Of a DNA stretch of 15,756 bases, positions 1 to 8,024 are shown in pieces. Source of the DNA: Patescibacteria group bacterium UBA2100. Its GTDB lineage: Bacteria; Patescibacteriota; Minisyncoccia; Phycocordibacterales; UBA2100. The translations under genes were made by a program, and so were the position numbers. A model generated the notes under the pieces. It searched no databases. It worked only from the letters and a program-made list of their open reading frames with translations, and had not been told where the DNA came from. Each line of letters opens with the position of its first letter. The first letter of the stretch is position 1. The stretch is taken from contig DCYW01000003.1 of the NCBI GenBank assembly GCA_002331185.1, positions 1-15,756 of the forward strand. The letters are read 5' to 3'.

Positions 1-1
1 A

Positions 2-571
2 CGCAAAATCATTTCTTCTCGAATCGGAATTCCTCTTGAAAACACATGTGTAATTGGAAGTATTGCAGAACTCACAAAAAACAAAGGTCTCACGGAGTTT
101 TTACCAGTCCTCTCTCAGCTAAAAAAACATAATCCAAACTTTATATACATTCATTTTGGTGATGGGGAATTGCAAGAAAAGTTAGACAAGGAGACACATA
201 GACTGAATCTTCAAGATAGTGTGTATTGGCTAGGGTTTGATGAGGATGCAAGTAAGTACTTAAAAGCACTTGATATCTTCACGCTGCCTTCTCTCAAGGA
301 AGGCCTGCCCTATACACTACTTGAAGCAGGCTCAGTAGGATTAGCGGTAGTTGCGTCGGAAGTTGGGGGTATTCCAGAAATACTCGGTGAAGATAGGGGG
401 GTACTAACTCCAGTGAATAATGAAGAACTATTCGTAAGTGAGCTAGAGATACTCGTTACTGATAGTGAAAAACGCAGAGAACTCGGCAGTAATCTCAAAC
501 AGTATGTCGCAAGCACATTCACCAAAACAGCAATGTTCCAAAAAACAAAAGAGTTATATTTTGGGAATTAG
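2..571 (+). CDS. Glycosyltransferase family 4, C-terminal part (5' end outside window)
   Basis: This is the C-terminal 189 residues of a GT-B fold glycosyltransferase of the GT4 (Glycos_transf_1) type, expected to transfer a sugar from a nucleotide donor to a growing glycan at the cytoplasmic face. The frame is open from base 2, well before the first internal ATG at 170, and already encodes the family's second Rossmann half: a VIGSIAELTKNKG stretch at visible residues 17-29, then IHFGDGELQ. The EX7E donor-binding motif is EGLPYTLLE at visible residues 100-108 (bases 299-325), followed by VVASEVGGIPEIL. The N-terminal acceptor domain is missing because the window begins inside the gene. It is the only plus-strand gene and converges on the minus-strand cluster; its TAG stop overlaps the TAA of the opposing gene. 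The family call is firm; the sugar specificity is unknown. Confidence 0.93.
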   Translation, partial: RKIISSRIGIPLENTCVIGSIAELTKNKGLTEFLPVLSQLKKHNPNFIYIHFGDGELQEKLDKETHRLNLQDSVYWLGFDEDASKYLKALDIFTLPSLKEGLPYTLLEAGSVGLAVVASEVGGIPEILGEDRGVLTPVNNEELFVSELEILVTDSEKRRELGSNLKQYVASTFTKTAMFQKTKELYFGN

Positions 572-1356
572 TACGACAAATATAATTTTCCATACCCAAT
601 AAGAATACGAAAAAAGTTTTTGATTGATGCTATATATGGGTGAGGATAATTATTATGGATTTTAATTATTCTTTGTAATGCTTTTGCCATTTCAATACCA
701 TAATCATTCGCTCCTTTTCCATGGACTCTATGTTCTGTAAAGAATTCTGGAATATTTGCCAGTTTTCCAAACTGTCCAAGTTGCAAGAAAAGCTCTAGGT
801 CTTCTGCAAGTGTTGCTTGGTACCCTTTTGTTTGGTCAAGGGCTGTCTTACGAATGAGGACACTAGAATGAGCAAATTGGTTACGAATGAGCAAATTATT
901 TCTTATATCTTGATCAGCTATGTGGTAAGAATCCTTACCCACAGCATTTCCTTTCGCGTCTATTGTTGTAATAAAAGTACCGACTAGAACGTGGTCTAGG
1001 TTCTTCTCCAAGAATAGTACTTGTTGTTCAAGTTTTAGAGGGGAACTCCACATATCATCACTATCAAGAATGGCGACAGATTCACCACTTGCGTACGTAA
1101 GTGATTCTTTTCTGCGTACGAATAAACCTTCATTTTTTGCATGCTTTTTATAGCGTATACGTTTATCGGTGTAAGACAATACAATACTTTCAGTTTCGTC
1201 TGTTGAACCATCGTCAATAAGGATAAGTTCCCAGTTTTGGTATGTTTGTGCCAACACACTCTTAACAGCATCTTGTATGTAAGGAGCTCGATTATACGTA
1301 AGCATCAGGATACTTACCAATGGGCGTTTATTTAATTTCTCGGCAACTGTATCCAT
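568..1356 (-). CDS. Glycosyltransferase family 2 (GT-A fold)
   Basis: This predicted 262-residue inverting GT2 enzyme would transfer a sugar during repeat-unit assembly. The GT-A domain starts at VSILMLTYNRAPYI (residues 14-27). DDGST at 48-52 binds the nucleotide, DSDD at 98-101 is the metal-binding DxD, and ED at 185-186 is the likely catalytic acid/base pair. A terminal HRVHGKGAN segment (209-217) is common in this subfamily. The ATG at 1356 overlaps the end of the upstream GT11 gene by 25 bp. A TTG at 1320 would avoid the overlap but would begin at the very edge of the first beta strand, and neither start has a good Shine-Dalgarno, so I keep the ATG. It is the last gene of the minus-strand run and ends inside the stop codon of the opposing GT4 gene. 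Substrate is not predictable from sequence. Confidence 0.94.
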   Translation of the reverse strand: MDTVAEKLNKRPLVSILMLTYNRAPYIQDAVKSVLAQTYQNWELILIDDGSTDETESIVLSYTDKRIRYKKHAKNEGLFVRRKESLTYASGESVAILDSDDMWSSPLKLEQQVLFLEKNLDHVLVGTFITTIDAKGNAVGKDSYHIADQDIRNNLLIRNQFAHSSVLIRKTALDQTKGYQATLAEDLELFLQLGQFGKLANIPEFFTEHRVHGKGANDYGIEMAKALQRIIKIHNNYPHPYIASIKNFFRILIGYGKLYLSY

Positions 1357-2204
1357 GAATCAGGAATTAAATCTTGAAAGAGATGATTGTTTTTATTAAA
1401 CCAAGGAGTAGGCGCAATCACAATCTTTTCTTGATTTTGGTTAAGCCACGCACCCCACCAGCTAAATGTACTGTTGGCTATAATATTGTGGGAACAGCTA
1501 CTCATAAGTATGAGCTCTTCTTCAGCCGAAAGAGTAGGGTCAGAAACATATACTGTGCTCTCTGGCAAAGGTATGTTTTCTTTTACCCAGGCAATATCAT
1601 CTGAAAATATAAAGAAAGAAGGTTCAGTAACGTGTTCTTGTACATACGAAACAGCTTTCTGGTAATAAGCCTGTGAACAGATTCCAAATTCTTTCAAAAC
1701 ACGCGGATTTTTTACGTAATCACCACGACGAATATGAACAGAGACAGGTGTTCCCTTAACTATCTCTGACTGATACGATGCCATTATTTTGGATGTCGGT
1801 GCTGTGAGCTGAAAATCTTTTAGTAGCACGTCGCGAATATCTTCAAAATACTTTGGTGATTGCCAATAACCATCGAGATACATACTGCCTGTTTTTGATA
1901 AAATATTTTTTTCAAACCCGATATGGGTTTGCCCCAGTATCTTTAATCGAAACCACCGAATACCTTTTGATATGATTCCAAAAGGATATCTTAAGAGCGT
2001 GATTTCATGATGTGTGGCGATATTTTTCTCTATAGTGTACGCATCAAGAGTAAACGAGCGATGCGTATCTTTACCGCTATCAACTCTTTTTAATGTGGTA
2101 ATGTCGAGTTTTAGCTCCTGTTTGGTTTTCAAAGAAAGCTTACGACCCAGCGCATACTGAAACATTTGATTGCCTAACCCTCCTTTGACATTTACGATAA
2201 TCAT
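1332..2204 (-). CDS. GT11 family fucosyltransferase, probable alpha-1,2-fucosyltransferase
   Basis: This protein of about 290 residues belongs to GT11, whose characterised members move L-fucose from GDP-fucose in alpha-1,2 linkage, mainly to galactose. All the usual family signatures are visible: GGLGNQMFQYALGR at residues 8-21, the GDP-fucose binding HIRRGDY at 157-163, FSDD at 200-203 and NSTFSWWGAWL at 244-254. The frame is open 26 codons further upstream (ATG at 2282), but that would run through the end of the DUF268 gene. The ATG at 2204 puts MIIVNVKGGLGNQ at the N-terminus, as in known family members, leaves a 1-bp gap and has an AGGA about 10 nt upstream, so I chose it. The gmd and fcl genes at the other end of the operon would supply its donor. 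Linkage and acceptor are family-based inference. Confidence 0.93.
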   Translation of the reverse strand: MIIVNVKGGLGNQMFQYALGRKLSLKTKQELKLDITTLKRVDSGKDTHRSFTLDAYTIEKNIATHHEITLLRYPFGIISKGIRWFRLKILGQTHIGFEKNILSKTGSMYLDGYWQSPKYFEDIRDVLLKDFQLTAPTSKIMASYQSEIVKGTPVSVHIRRGDYVKNPRVLKEFGICSQAYYQKAVSYVQEHVTEPSFFIFSDDIAWVKENIPLPESTVYVSDPTLSAEEELILMSSCSHNIIANSTFSWWGAWLNQNQEKIVIAPTPWFNKNNHLFQDLIPDSWIQLPRN

Positions 2205-2205
2205 C

Positions 2206-2946
2206 TCAATTTTTTCCTGGCTTCTTAAACCAAAAACAACCGCAGGCATAATGTTCTCCCTCCAGTAGAGTCGGGTCAGCATTTCGTATTAAGCCACCTT
2301 GCTTTGAGTGTTCAGGAATGAGAGAGAATTCTTTTAATTCTAGGTCTGGAAACAACTCAAGAACTTGTGTGTATGTGTAGATGCGATGCGCATTGAACTC
2401 GATTAATGCTTTTTCTCCAATAGGAACCACAAAAAGAAGTGAGCCGCCTTGAGAAACAACGCGCGCTAATTCTTTTGCTGCTTTTATATCACCCTGTGGA
2501 TCAATCGAATCACCGTAACGGCCGAGCCCTATATGTTCAACAGTATGCATGCAAGAAAGAGAGGGAATAGAGTCATCAGCGAAATCTAAATGTGTGAGAT
2601 CAATCGATCCCGTTTCCAAATTATCTAATTCTAGATCTGCAGGTCTATAATCAAAGAATTTTATAGGTATGAAAGCAGAGACTATAGAAGAAAAAAAGAG
2701 GCTCGACGCGATATCTATATGTTCTTTTGGGTTGATTTCTTTCAATACTCGCGCTGCCCAAGAGGTGTGGTACACATAGTGCCTGTCAAACCCAGTTTTC
2801 ACAGTCTTGTCTTTAATACACGGGTAAGCATTAGAGATTTTTGCTACGAATCGTTTGTCGGTATTATTTTTGCGGAAACGCAAAAAGTCCAAGAATATGA
2901 AAGGTATCTGTACTATTCGAAGTATCTTTTTTACAGCTTTTTTCAT
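2206..2946 (-). CDS. DUF268 domain protein, methyltransferase-like
   Basis: This 246-residue protein matches my recollection of the DUF268 family, found in polysaccharide loci and resembling class I SAM-dependent methyltransferases, without an established reaction that I can name. The signature is the HTVEHIGLGRYGDSIDP stretch (residues 134-150), followed by GD, with a preceding HIDIASS segment (76-82) where the methyltransferase glycine-rich loop would lie. The loop reads DIASS instead of the more usual DIGSS, so cofactor binding may be altered. GGSLLFVVPIG (167-177) resembles a late methyltransferase strand. The first 25 residues are basic and hydrophobic, a possible membrane contact. Its ATG overlaps the upstream TGA as ATGA, which suggests translational coupling, and the GT11 start follows its stop by 1 bp. 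A role in glycan modification is inferred from context. Confidence 0.85.
   Translation of the reverse strand: MKKAVKKILRIVQIPFIFLDFLRFRKNNTDKRFVAKISNAYPCIKDKTVKTGFDRHYVYHTSWAARVLKEINPKEHIDIASSLFFSSIVSAFIPIKFFDYRPADLELDNLETGSIDLTHLDFADDSIPSLSCMHTVEHIGLGRYGDSIDPQGDIKAAKELARVVSQGGSLLFVVPIGEKALIEFNAHRIYTYTQVLELFPDLELKEFSLIPEHSKQGGLIRNADPTLLEGEHYACGCFWFKKPGKN
2215..2218 (-). promoter_or_regulatory. Possible ribosome binding site for the GT11 gene
   Basis: An AGGA on the minus strand lies 10 nt before the ATG at 2204, inside the last codons of the DUF268 gene. It supports the downstream start for the fucosyltransferase over the one at 2282. The spacing is at the long end and the match is only four bases. 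Confidence 0.35.
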
Positions 2947-3833
2947 ATCAAAGTAAGTAAGGTTTTTATGCTTGCATCATCAGACAAGTGCTCGTCGCAA
3001 TAATGTTTAGGATTCAAGGTTTTTGCATCAGCTACGAGTGAGGAAAGTTCGTCCTTATTGCCAAATATACCACCTAGCTTGTTAGTAAGATATGGCGCAT
3101 TTATCTGCGCTGATTCAAAAGAGTAGTTCTTATTTTCCCACTTTGTACTTTTGTTAACAAAAGTCGGAACATTATGTGACCAAGCCTCTTGCAGAGAAAT
3201 ACCTTGGCTTTCTGACTGTGCAAGGTAAATAAGGTAAGGAGCATTAGATAGAGCTTCAAGATATTCAGAATGTCTATATGTTCCGTAGGTGAAGACGTTA
3301 GGGGTTTTGCCAGTACTTTTAACGACTTCGTCAGCTAGAGTAAGTAACTCCTTGCTTCTCATTTTGTCGTATATAACAGGAGCGCCAGTTCGTGAACTTG
3401 AGTTTTTTACAGCAACACCTGCGGCCCATACAAATATTTTCTCCGAAAGTTCTGCTGCCTCGTGTTTCCAAAAGTCAGCAACCCACTGCGATGGAACTAA
3501 GATTGTATCAATAGCATCTGCGTGCATTACATTACTTGAATCATGAGGAGTAACAACCATATTTGGGCCTGCAATAAGTTTTTTTGTTTCTCCACGCTTT
3601 TTAGCACGAATCGCATTTTTAAGCGCTTCAACACCCGAAAGTACTAAAACGGTATCTCCACTAGGTTTTACTGGGTTTAATTCGTATTCAATTCTGTTTT
3701 CTTCCAGACCACGAAGTAAACTATCGCGCACAGCATTTGGTCCCGAATACTTACCATTAATTCTCTGTACCAAAGATTTCCAAAATTCTCCTGAAAAGAG
3801 CGAATTACTATGAGTGTAAATAGTGAGAATCAT
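2943..3833 (-). CDS. Short GT-B (GT4-like) glycosyltransferase
   Basis: This 296-residue protein is a likely retaining glycosyltransferase of the GT4-like, GT-B fold group. The clearest signature is ESQGISLQEAWSHNVPTFV (residues 208-226), where E208 and E216 form the EX7E pair that contacts the donor. Earlier segments fit a reduced N-terminal domain: GPNAVRDSLLRGLEE (31-45), IAGPNMVVTPHD (87-98) and ILVPSQWVADFW (111-122). It is shorter than the 350-400 residues usual for GT4, and most of the missing length appears to be in the linker and second domain, but the frame is intact and both ends look natural. It overlaps both neighbours by 4 bp (ATGA): its ATG with the FkbM stop and its TGA with the DUF268 start. 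Function in the pathway is inferred from context; sugar unknown. Confidence 0.85.
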   Translation of the reverse strand: MILTIYTHSNSLFSGEFWKSLVQRINGKYSGPNAVRDSLLRGLEENRIEYELNPVKPSGDTVLVLSGVEALKNAIRAKKRGETKKLIAGPNMVVTPHDSSNVMHADAIDTILVPSQWVADFWKHEAAELSEKIFVWAAGVAVKNSSSRTGAPVIYDKMRSKELLTLADEVVKSTGKTPNVFTYGTYRHSEYLEALSNAPYLIYLAQSESQGISLQEAWSHNVPTFVNKSTKWENKNYSFESAQINAPYLTNKLGGIFGNKDELSSLVADAKTLNPKHYCDEHLSDDASIKTLLTLI

Positions 3834-4654
3834 TGTTTTAGAGGTTTACATAGATACATTGATACTCCGTCTGGTACATTATCAATCGCAACTAAGCCGT
3901 TCTTGGTATTTCTTTCTATTTTGTATCCCATTTTTTCAAAAAATTCTATAATGTCCTCAAAATGTGAGTGCACAAAATTTCGTTCAGATAGTGTTTTAGC
4001 TATCTCAATAAAACAGATAGGTTGGTAACGAGAGATGGTTTTATATGCGCCTTGTAACACCTCCCACTCATATCCTTCAACATCAATTTTAATAAAATCT
4101 GGCGTAGGAAGATCAAGCGAATCCAGCGTTCTAACAGCTACGGACATATGTGGAGTAGGGGTATCGCCAAGGAAATCTTTAGCGAGGGTGGAGCCGGAAC
4201 CAGATAAATTCAGGTCAAGCTCTGACTCATGATCACCAAGAGCAAGGGTGTGCGTAGTGACCCTATCCTCTACTCTGTTAATTCGCGATGATTCTTTTAT
4301 ACAAGAAATGTAATCTGGTATAGGCTCAAAAGCATACACTGATGCATTGAATCTTGTCGCAGCAAAGATACCATAGTAACCGGTGTTAGCACCTATATCG
4401 TATACATTTGGAGAGTCAAGTGTGTTAAGTATGCTTGTCACCAAGCTCGTATCTTCTTTTTCTACTATACCATTTTGGGCAATACCGTAAGCTATGTCAG
4501 AACTATTGTAAACATTGCCAACATACCAGAAGCCAAGATCACACCATACGGCAGTTTTCCCAAGGTCATTATACTGATTTGGGGTAATGTATAAAAACTT
4601 TTTGCCCGTAACTTTATTGAGCAGTGAGATTAGTTTAAAAAATATTTCTCGCAT
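3830..4654 (-). CDS. FkbM family SAM-dependent methyltransferase
   Basis: This 274-residue protein is a class I methyltransferase of the FkbM type (Methyltransf_21). FkbM itself O-methylates a polyketide side chain; relatives in polysaccharide loci are thought to O-methylate sugars. Visible motifs are the SAM-binding loop VYDIGANTGYYG (residues 84-95), the acidic YAFEP at 107-111 that would contact the ribose, and FIKIDVEGYEWEVLQGA (187-203), the family hallmark. The first 80 residues form an N-terminal extension with aromatic-rich WCDLGFWYVGN (37-47), common in this family. The ATG at 4654 lies 8 bp after the dehydratase stop with only a weak purine-rich stretch upstream. The end overlaps the next gene by 4 bp. 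Methylation of a glycan residue is inference; which sugar and position cannot be read from sequence. Confidence 0.93.
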   Translation of the reverse strand: MREIFFKLISLLNKVTGKKFLYITPNQYNDLGKTAVWCDLGFWYVGNVYNSSDIAYGIAQNGIVEKEDTSLVTSILNTLDSPNVYDIGANTGYYGIFAATRFNASVYAFEPIPDYISCIKESSRINRVEDRVTTHTLALGDHESELDLNLSGSGSTLAKDFLGDTPTPHMSVAVRTLDSLDLPTPDFIKIDVEGYEWEVLQGAYKTISRYQPICFIEIAKTLSERNFVHSHFEDIIEFFEKMGYKIERNTKNGLVAIDNVPDGVSMYLCKPLKQ

Positions 4655-4662
4655 ACCAGACT

Positions 4663-5772
4663 TTACTCTAAGTACTTGGCAGCTAACGGCTCAAGTTTTG
4701 AGAAGTTTTTCTTGTACCAAGTCGTTGTTTTTTCTATACCTTCCTCAAAAGAAACCTTTGGCTTAAATCCCAAATCAAACAATTTTGATGCATCAATATA
4801 CTGATCAGGTATTTCAATAAAATTTGATGGTTTGGGGATAATGTTTGGTTCTATATCTCGTACTTTTTCACGGAGTATTTTTATGAGAGAATCAACACTC
4901 TTGATACTTAAACACTTATTAATGTCAATCAAATCATTTTTGGTGTAAGAACCAACATTAAATGCTGGCCAACCATATGTATCAACTCCACTTCGGGGGA
5001 TATTTTTATGGTCAGTACCATAGTAGCTTTCTGCTTGTTCTGCCATCAACATATAGGCATCCACAACATCCTCTACATAAATGTATTCACGTAACACATT
5101 CTCATTCCCAGTGTTAATAACTGGAGGTCCATCAGACATCAAACGCATTATTGTACGAGGAATAAGTCTAGTGAAATTCATATCTCCCGGTCCATAAATA
5201 TTACTTGAACGGCAAATCATGACTGGTAGCTTAAATTGAAAAGCGTAGGTTTGAGCGATCATGTCAGAACACACTTTCGACGAACTATACACATCTAGAC
5301 CGCGCAGAGCATAGTTTTCTTTGTAGGGGAGTTTTTCATATTTATCAGTAGTGTGATCACCATAAGATTTATCAGAAGAGGCAATCAACACACGGGGCAT
5401 GTTGTTGATACGGGCAACTTCAAGTACGTTAAGCGTTCCCATGACATTATTCTCAATCGTGGACATCGGTGCATCAGCAGCAGCACTTACGATAGCTGTA
5501 GCGGCTAAGTGAAAAATAGTATCGATTTGATGACGATCACAAACGCGTCTGATTTCTTCATAATCAAGTAGGTCGCAGTACTCCATATCTGGTTGGTTGG
5601 CTACTTTTCCTTCCCGTAATAAATCAAGAGTTTTCAGTGGACGCTTATGTCTTGCAGTAGCAATTACCACTGCATCGTTGTCAATTAGTTTCTTGATAAG
5701 GTGAGCTGCTACAAACCCATCAGCCCCAGTGACTAATACTCTCTTTCCAAACCAGAAGTTTTTATTTTTCAT
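4663..5772 (-). CDS. Extended SDR sugar-nucleotide 4,6-dehydratase/epimerase, CDP-glucose 4,6-dehydratase-like
   Basis: This 369-residue extended short-chain dehydrogenase would act on a nucleotide sugar in the cytoplasm. The opening FWFGKRVLVTGADGF (residues 6-20) resembles the FW-x-GK-x-V-x-VTG start of CDP-glucose 4,6-dehydratases. The catalytic YxxxK is Y162 and K166. SSDK at 132-135 matches the [ST]-D-K variant of that group rather than the TDE of dTDP-glucose dehydratase. Sugar-binding SNIYGPGD (190-197) and REYIYVEDVVDAY (228-240) are also present. The NAD loop reads GxxGxxA (G16, G19, A22) instead of GxxGxxG. The frame also allows a TTG start at 5778, two codons earlier; I prefer the ATG at 5772, although no clear Shine-Dalgarno supports either. 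No other CDP-sugar gene is visible, so the substrate is uncertain: it could be a GDP- or UDP-sugar enzyme. Confidence 0.88.
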   Translation of the reverse strand: MKNKNFWFGKRVLVTGADGFVAAHLIKKLIDNDAVVIATARHKRPLKTLDLLREGKVANQPDMEYCDLLDYEEIRRVCDRHQIDTIFHLAATAIVSAAADAPMSTIENNVMGTLNVLEVARINNMPRVLIASSDKSYGDHTTDKYEKLPYKENYALRGLDVYSSSKVCSDMIAQTYAFQFKLPVMICRSSNIYGPGDMNFTRLIPRTIMRLMSDGPPVINTGNENVLREYIYVEDVVDAYMLMAEQAESYYGTDHKNIPRSGVDTYGWPAFNVGSYTKNDLIDINKCLSIKSVDSLIKILREKVRDIEPNIIPKPSNFIEIPDQYIDASKLFDLGFKPKVSFEEGIEKTTTWYKKNFSKLEPLAAKYLE

Positions 5773-5780
5773 AGACAATA

Positions 5781-7034
5781 TTAGATAGTAGCCACTATCT
5801 CCCTCATTCTAACAGAATATGTGTGAGGAGAAAATTTATCCATTCCGACTGTTCGAGCAGCGGCACACATATTTGACCATTTTGAAGGTTGTTTTTTAAA
5901 TATTTCAAAAAATGTCTTCATGTGTAGGCTGTATTCATCCACGTTATCAAGCCCTGCAATCAAGGCACAAGAATCATCAAGATACTCCAAGTGTGCGTTC
6001 CAAATATGTGAACGATGGGTAATTATGGGATTGCCCGCTATAAGTGATTCAGCAATAGCTACGCCACTTGTCTCGCCATCTCGCCGGAAATGTGCCATAG
6101 AATTAATAGCCCCATGAAAAGCCCATACGGCATCTTCGGATGCACTCTGAGGTACGAAATGTACACGTGGTATATTTTCGCGTTTAACTAAATCAACCAG
6201 TATTGGGGGTGGTGACATTATTAAATAATGAACATTCGGGTACTCTGGTGCGATTCTTTGCCAAGCTCGTATGCCAATTGGATCAAAGATACTGTCATCA
6301 TTGCGTCCAATACGTCCAAACACAAAATCAGTTTCCGGAATATTCAATTTCGCTCTTAGGTTGCGACCCATTTCAGTACTATTTTCAGGTGGTAACTGTG
6401 CCAAGGGTGCATACATAGTGATATCACGGTCAGATAATTTGCCCGTCCATTTTTCGGCATGCAAACGAACAGTGTCTGATATGCTAATGAATTTGCGCAC
6501 ATTTTTCTGTAACGTAGGAGCTCCAAAAATGTTTATAAGGATTATTGGGACGTTAGTAATTACATTCCAGGGGTAGTGAGAGTAACCGGGACTGGCAGTA
6601 ACGATCAAATCAATAGCATGCTCAGACAAAACATTCTTAATATGTGGTTGCATTTCGGTGATGCGATGAGGGACTGCAAGTTCAGAAGTTTTGTATGAAA
6701 ATGGTATGAAGGTAATATCAGGATGCATTGTTTGCTTTCGCTCTTCGGCACTAGTTTTTTCACCATACATAAAAAATACTTTGTATTCTTTCGCTAGAGA
6801 ACTAGCTATCAATTGGAGGCATTTTTCTGTGCCGGCAAATGCTAGGCCAGTAATATGATAAATAAGGATATTTTTGATATGTTGGTTAGGATGGGTTTGA
6901 GCCGGTAGGTTAGGGTGCTGCTTTTTCTCCCAGCGTATCATCCGTGTTCGCCAATACCATTCGCGTATCCTAAGTGCCACTATTCGTGCAGGACGGGGTA
7001 GTACAAGCAGTATTTCTTTAATAAGATTTCTCAT
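5781..7034 (-). CDS. GT4-like glycosyltransferase (GT-B fold)
   Basis: This 417-residue protein is predicted to be a GT4-type glycosyltransferase. The N-terminal 50 residues are strongly basic with Trp/Arg (REWYWRTRMIRW at 24-35), which could bind the membrane surface. The N-terminal GT-B domain then begins at ILIYHITGLAFAGTEKCLQLIA (56-77), where AGTEK takes the place of the common GGAE loop. The second domain starts at FVFGRIGRNDDSIFDP (237-252), a typical strand-loop of the family. GETSGVAIAESLIAGNPII (320-338) contains the EX7E pair E321 and E329. Length is normal for GT4. The upstream gap of 45 bp is one of the two largest in the operon and has no recognisable Shine-Dalgarno before the ATG at 7034. 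Its stop lies just before the dehydratase start. Donor and acceptor are unknown. Confidence 0.9.
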   Translation of the reverse strand: MRNLIKEILLVLPRPARIVALRIREWYWRTRMIRWEKKQHPNLPAQTHPNQHIKNILIYHITGLAFAGTEKCLQLIASSLAKEYKVFFMYGEKTSAEERKQTMHPDITFIPFSYKTSELAVPHRITEMQPHIKNVLSEHAIDLIVTASPGYSHYPWNVITNVPIILINIFGAPTLQKNVRKFISISDTVRLHAEKWTGKLSDRDITMYAPLAQLPPENSTEMGRNLRAKLNIPETDFVFGRIGRNDDSIFDPIGIRAWQRIAPEYPNVHYLIMSPPPILVDLVKRENIPRVHFVPQSASEDAVWAFHGAINSMAHFRRDGETSGVAIAESLIAGNPIITHRSHIWNAHLEYLDDSCALIAGLDNVDEYSLHMKTFFEIFKKQPSKWSNMCAAARTVGMDKFSPHTYSVRMREIVATI

Positions 7035-7079
7035 TGTAAATGTTATTTATGAACGATTTGAAATTTAGTAAGTTAACTT

Positions 7080-8024
7080 TCATTTCTTTATTTTAAGTGC
7101 ATTTCTTATAGCATTAAGCTTTAATAACCACTTTGGTGCCACAGATGGTTTTGGCTCACGCCCGACTTTTTTTATAAATAAATCTCGCAATTCAGGGATG
7201 TACCAAATCTGAAGCGGTTCAAAGAATTCAATTCCATAGATATCAAACCATTTGAGTATTTCTTTTTTGTGCCAATTTGAGTTAGGTTGGTAGGATTGTT
7301 TTGGGAGCGGTAATGAGGAGATCCATATCGTAGGGACAGGAGCGGTCAAAAGCCCATTATCTTTAAGCGTCATTCCATATGTTGCGTTAATGCGACGCGC
7401 ACCTCTTATACCTTGGATGAATTCTAGGCAGCGATACCAGGCTTGTTTGTATTGTACTCGCTTCCAATTTGCGAATTGAAAGTGCAAGACCACGCCCTTA
7501 TTTTCGGGTACAAGAAGATCTTCGTGAGCATTTGCTATTGGTGTACGAGGTTCAGAGAGTGCCTTTTCCGGGTACAGAAGTGCAGTGTCATCGCAAAAAG
7601 CAATATCTTTCCAAACACTTCCCAGGGGGTGATTCCCGTCATTTAAGAAGTGAGTGGTATCTTTCCAAAAGTGGACCCACCGCATTGAAAGTTTTTGCCC
7701 TGGCTTGAGGCTTTCTATTGTTTCCCGAGCATGAGGTAGGAAATCAGAAGAAAATATTTCGTCGGCATCAAGGCAGATAAAGTGTGTGCCGTTTCTTTTT
7801 CTTCCTTCATTTAGCAAAATATTTCGTTTTGCTCCCAAATTAGGAAAGTCAGCCTTGGGCGCACTGAGTACCAGCACTCCAGCAGATTCAAGAATTTGGC
7901 GTGTTTTATCGCTAGAAGTATCGTCCAAGGCTATGATTTCGTCAGCTAGTTTTGAAATAGAGCTCAAATATGTGGGCAGTATCCAATCCTCATTTTTAAC
8001 TGGAAGTAATGCCATTAATTTCAT
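7080..8024 (-). CDS. Glycosyltransferase family 2 (GT-A fold)
   Basis: This 314-residue protein is a GT2-type enzyme. It opens with MKLMALLPVKNEDWIL (1-16), as in the group that includes WaaE/KdtX-like core glycosyltransferases. The nucleotide-binding acidic stretch is LDDTSSDKT (33-41), and the DxD metal motif is LDADEI (85-90). A later VLHFQFANWKRVQYKQAWYR (179-198) is characteristic of this subgroup and carries a His in the region where the acceptor base is expected. The tail from about 290 is basic, which could help membrane association. The start overlaps the previous gene's TGA in an ATGA arrangement, which suggests coupled translation. No Shine-Dalgarno is evident. Sugar specificity is unknown. 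Confidence 0.92.
   Translation of the reverse strand: MKLMALLPVKNEDWILPTYLSSISKLADEIIALDDTSSDKTRQILESAGVLVLSAPKADFPNLGAKRNILLNEGRKRNGTHFICLDADEIFSSDFLPHARETIESLKPGQKLSMRWVHFWKDTTHFLNDGNHPLGSVWKDIAFCDDTALLYPEKALSEPRTPIANAHEDLLVPENKGVVLHFQFANWKRVQYKQAWYRCLEFIQGIRGARRINATYGMTLKDNGLLTAPVPTIWISSLPLPKQSYQPNSNWHKKEILKWFDIYGIEFFEPLQIWYIPELRDLFIKKVGREPKPSVAPKWLLKLNAIRNALKIKK

Noticed and set aside
1374..1665. Open frames on the plus strand opposite the GT11 gene, and similar ones opposite other genes.
   Set aside because: They lie wholly inside well-supported minus-strand genes, have no recognisable motifs and are explained as antisense shadows.
2205..2282. Longer N-terminus for the GT11 protein starting at 2282.
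   Set aside because: It would overlap the DUF268 gene by 77 bp and add 26 residues before the conserved MIIVNVKGGLGNQ start; the ATG at 2204 fits the family and spacing better.
7035..7079. Internal promoter upstream of the GT4-like gene.
   Set aside because: The AT-rich sequence contains TTAACT-like and ATAAAT-like stretches, but no properly spaced -35/-10 pair stands out from background.
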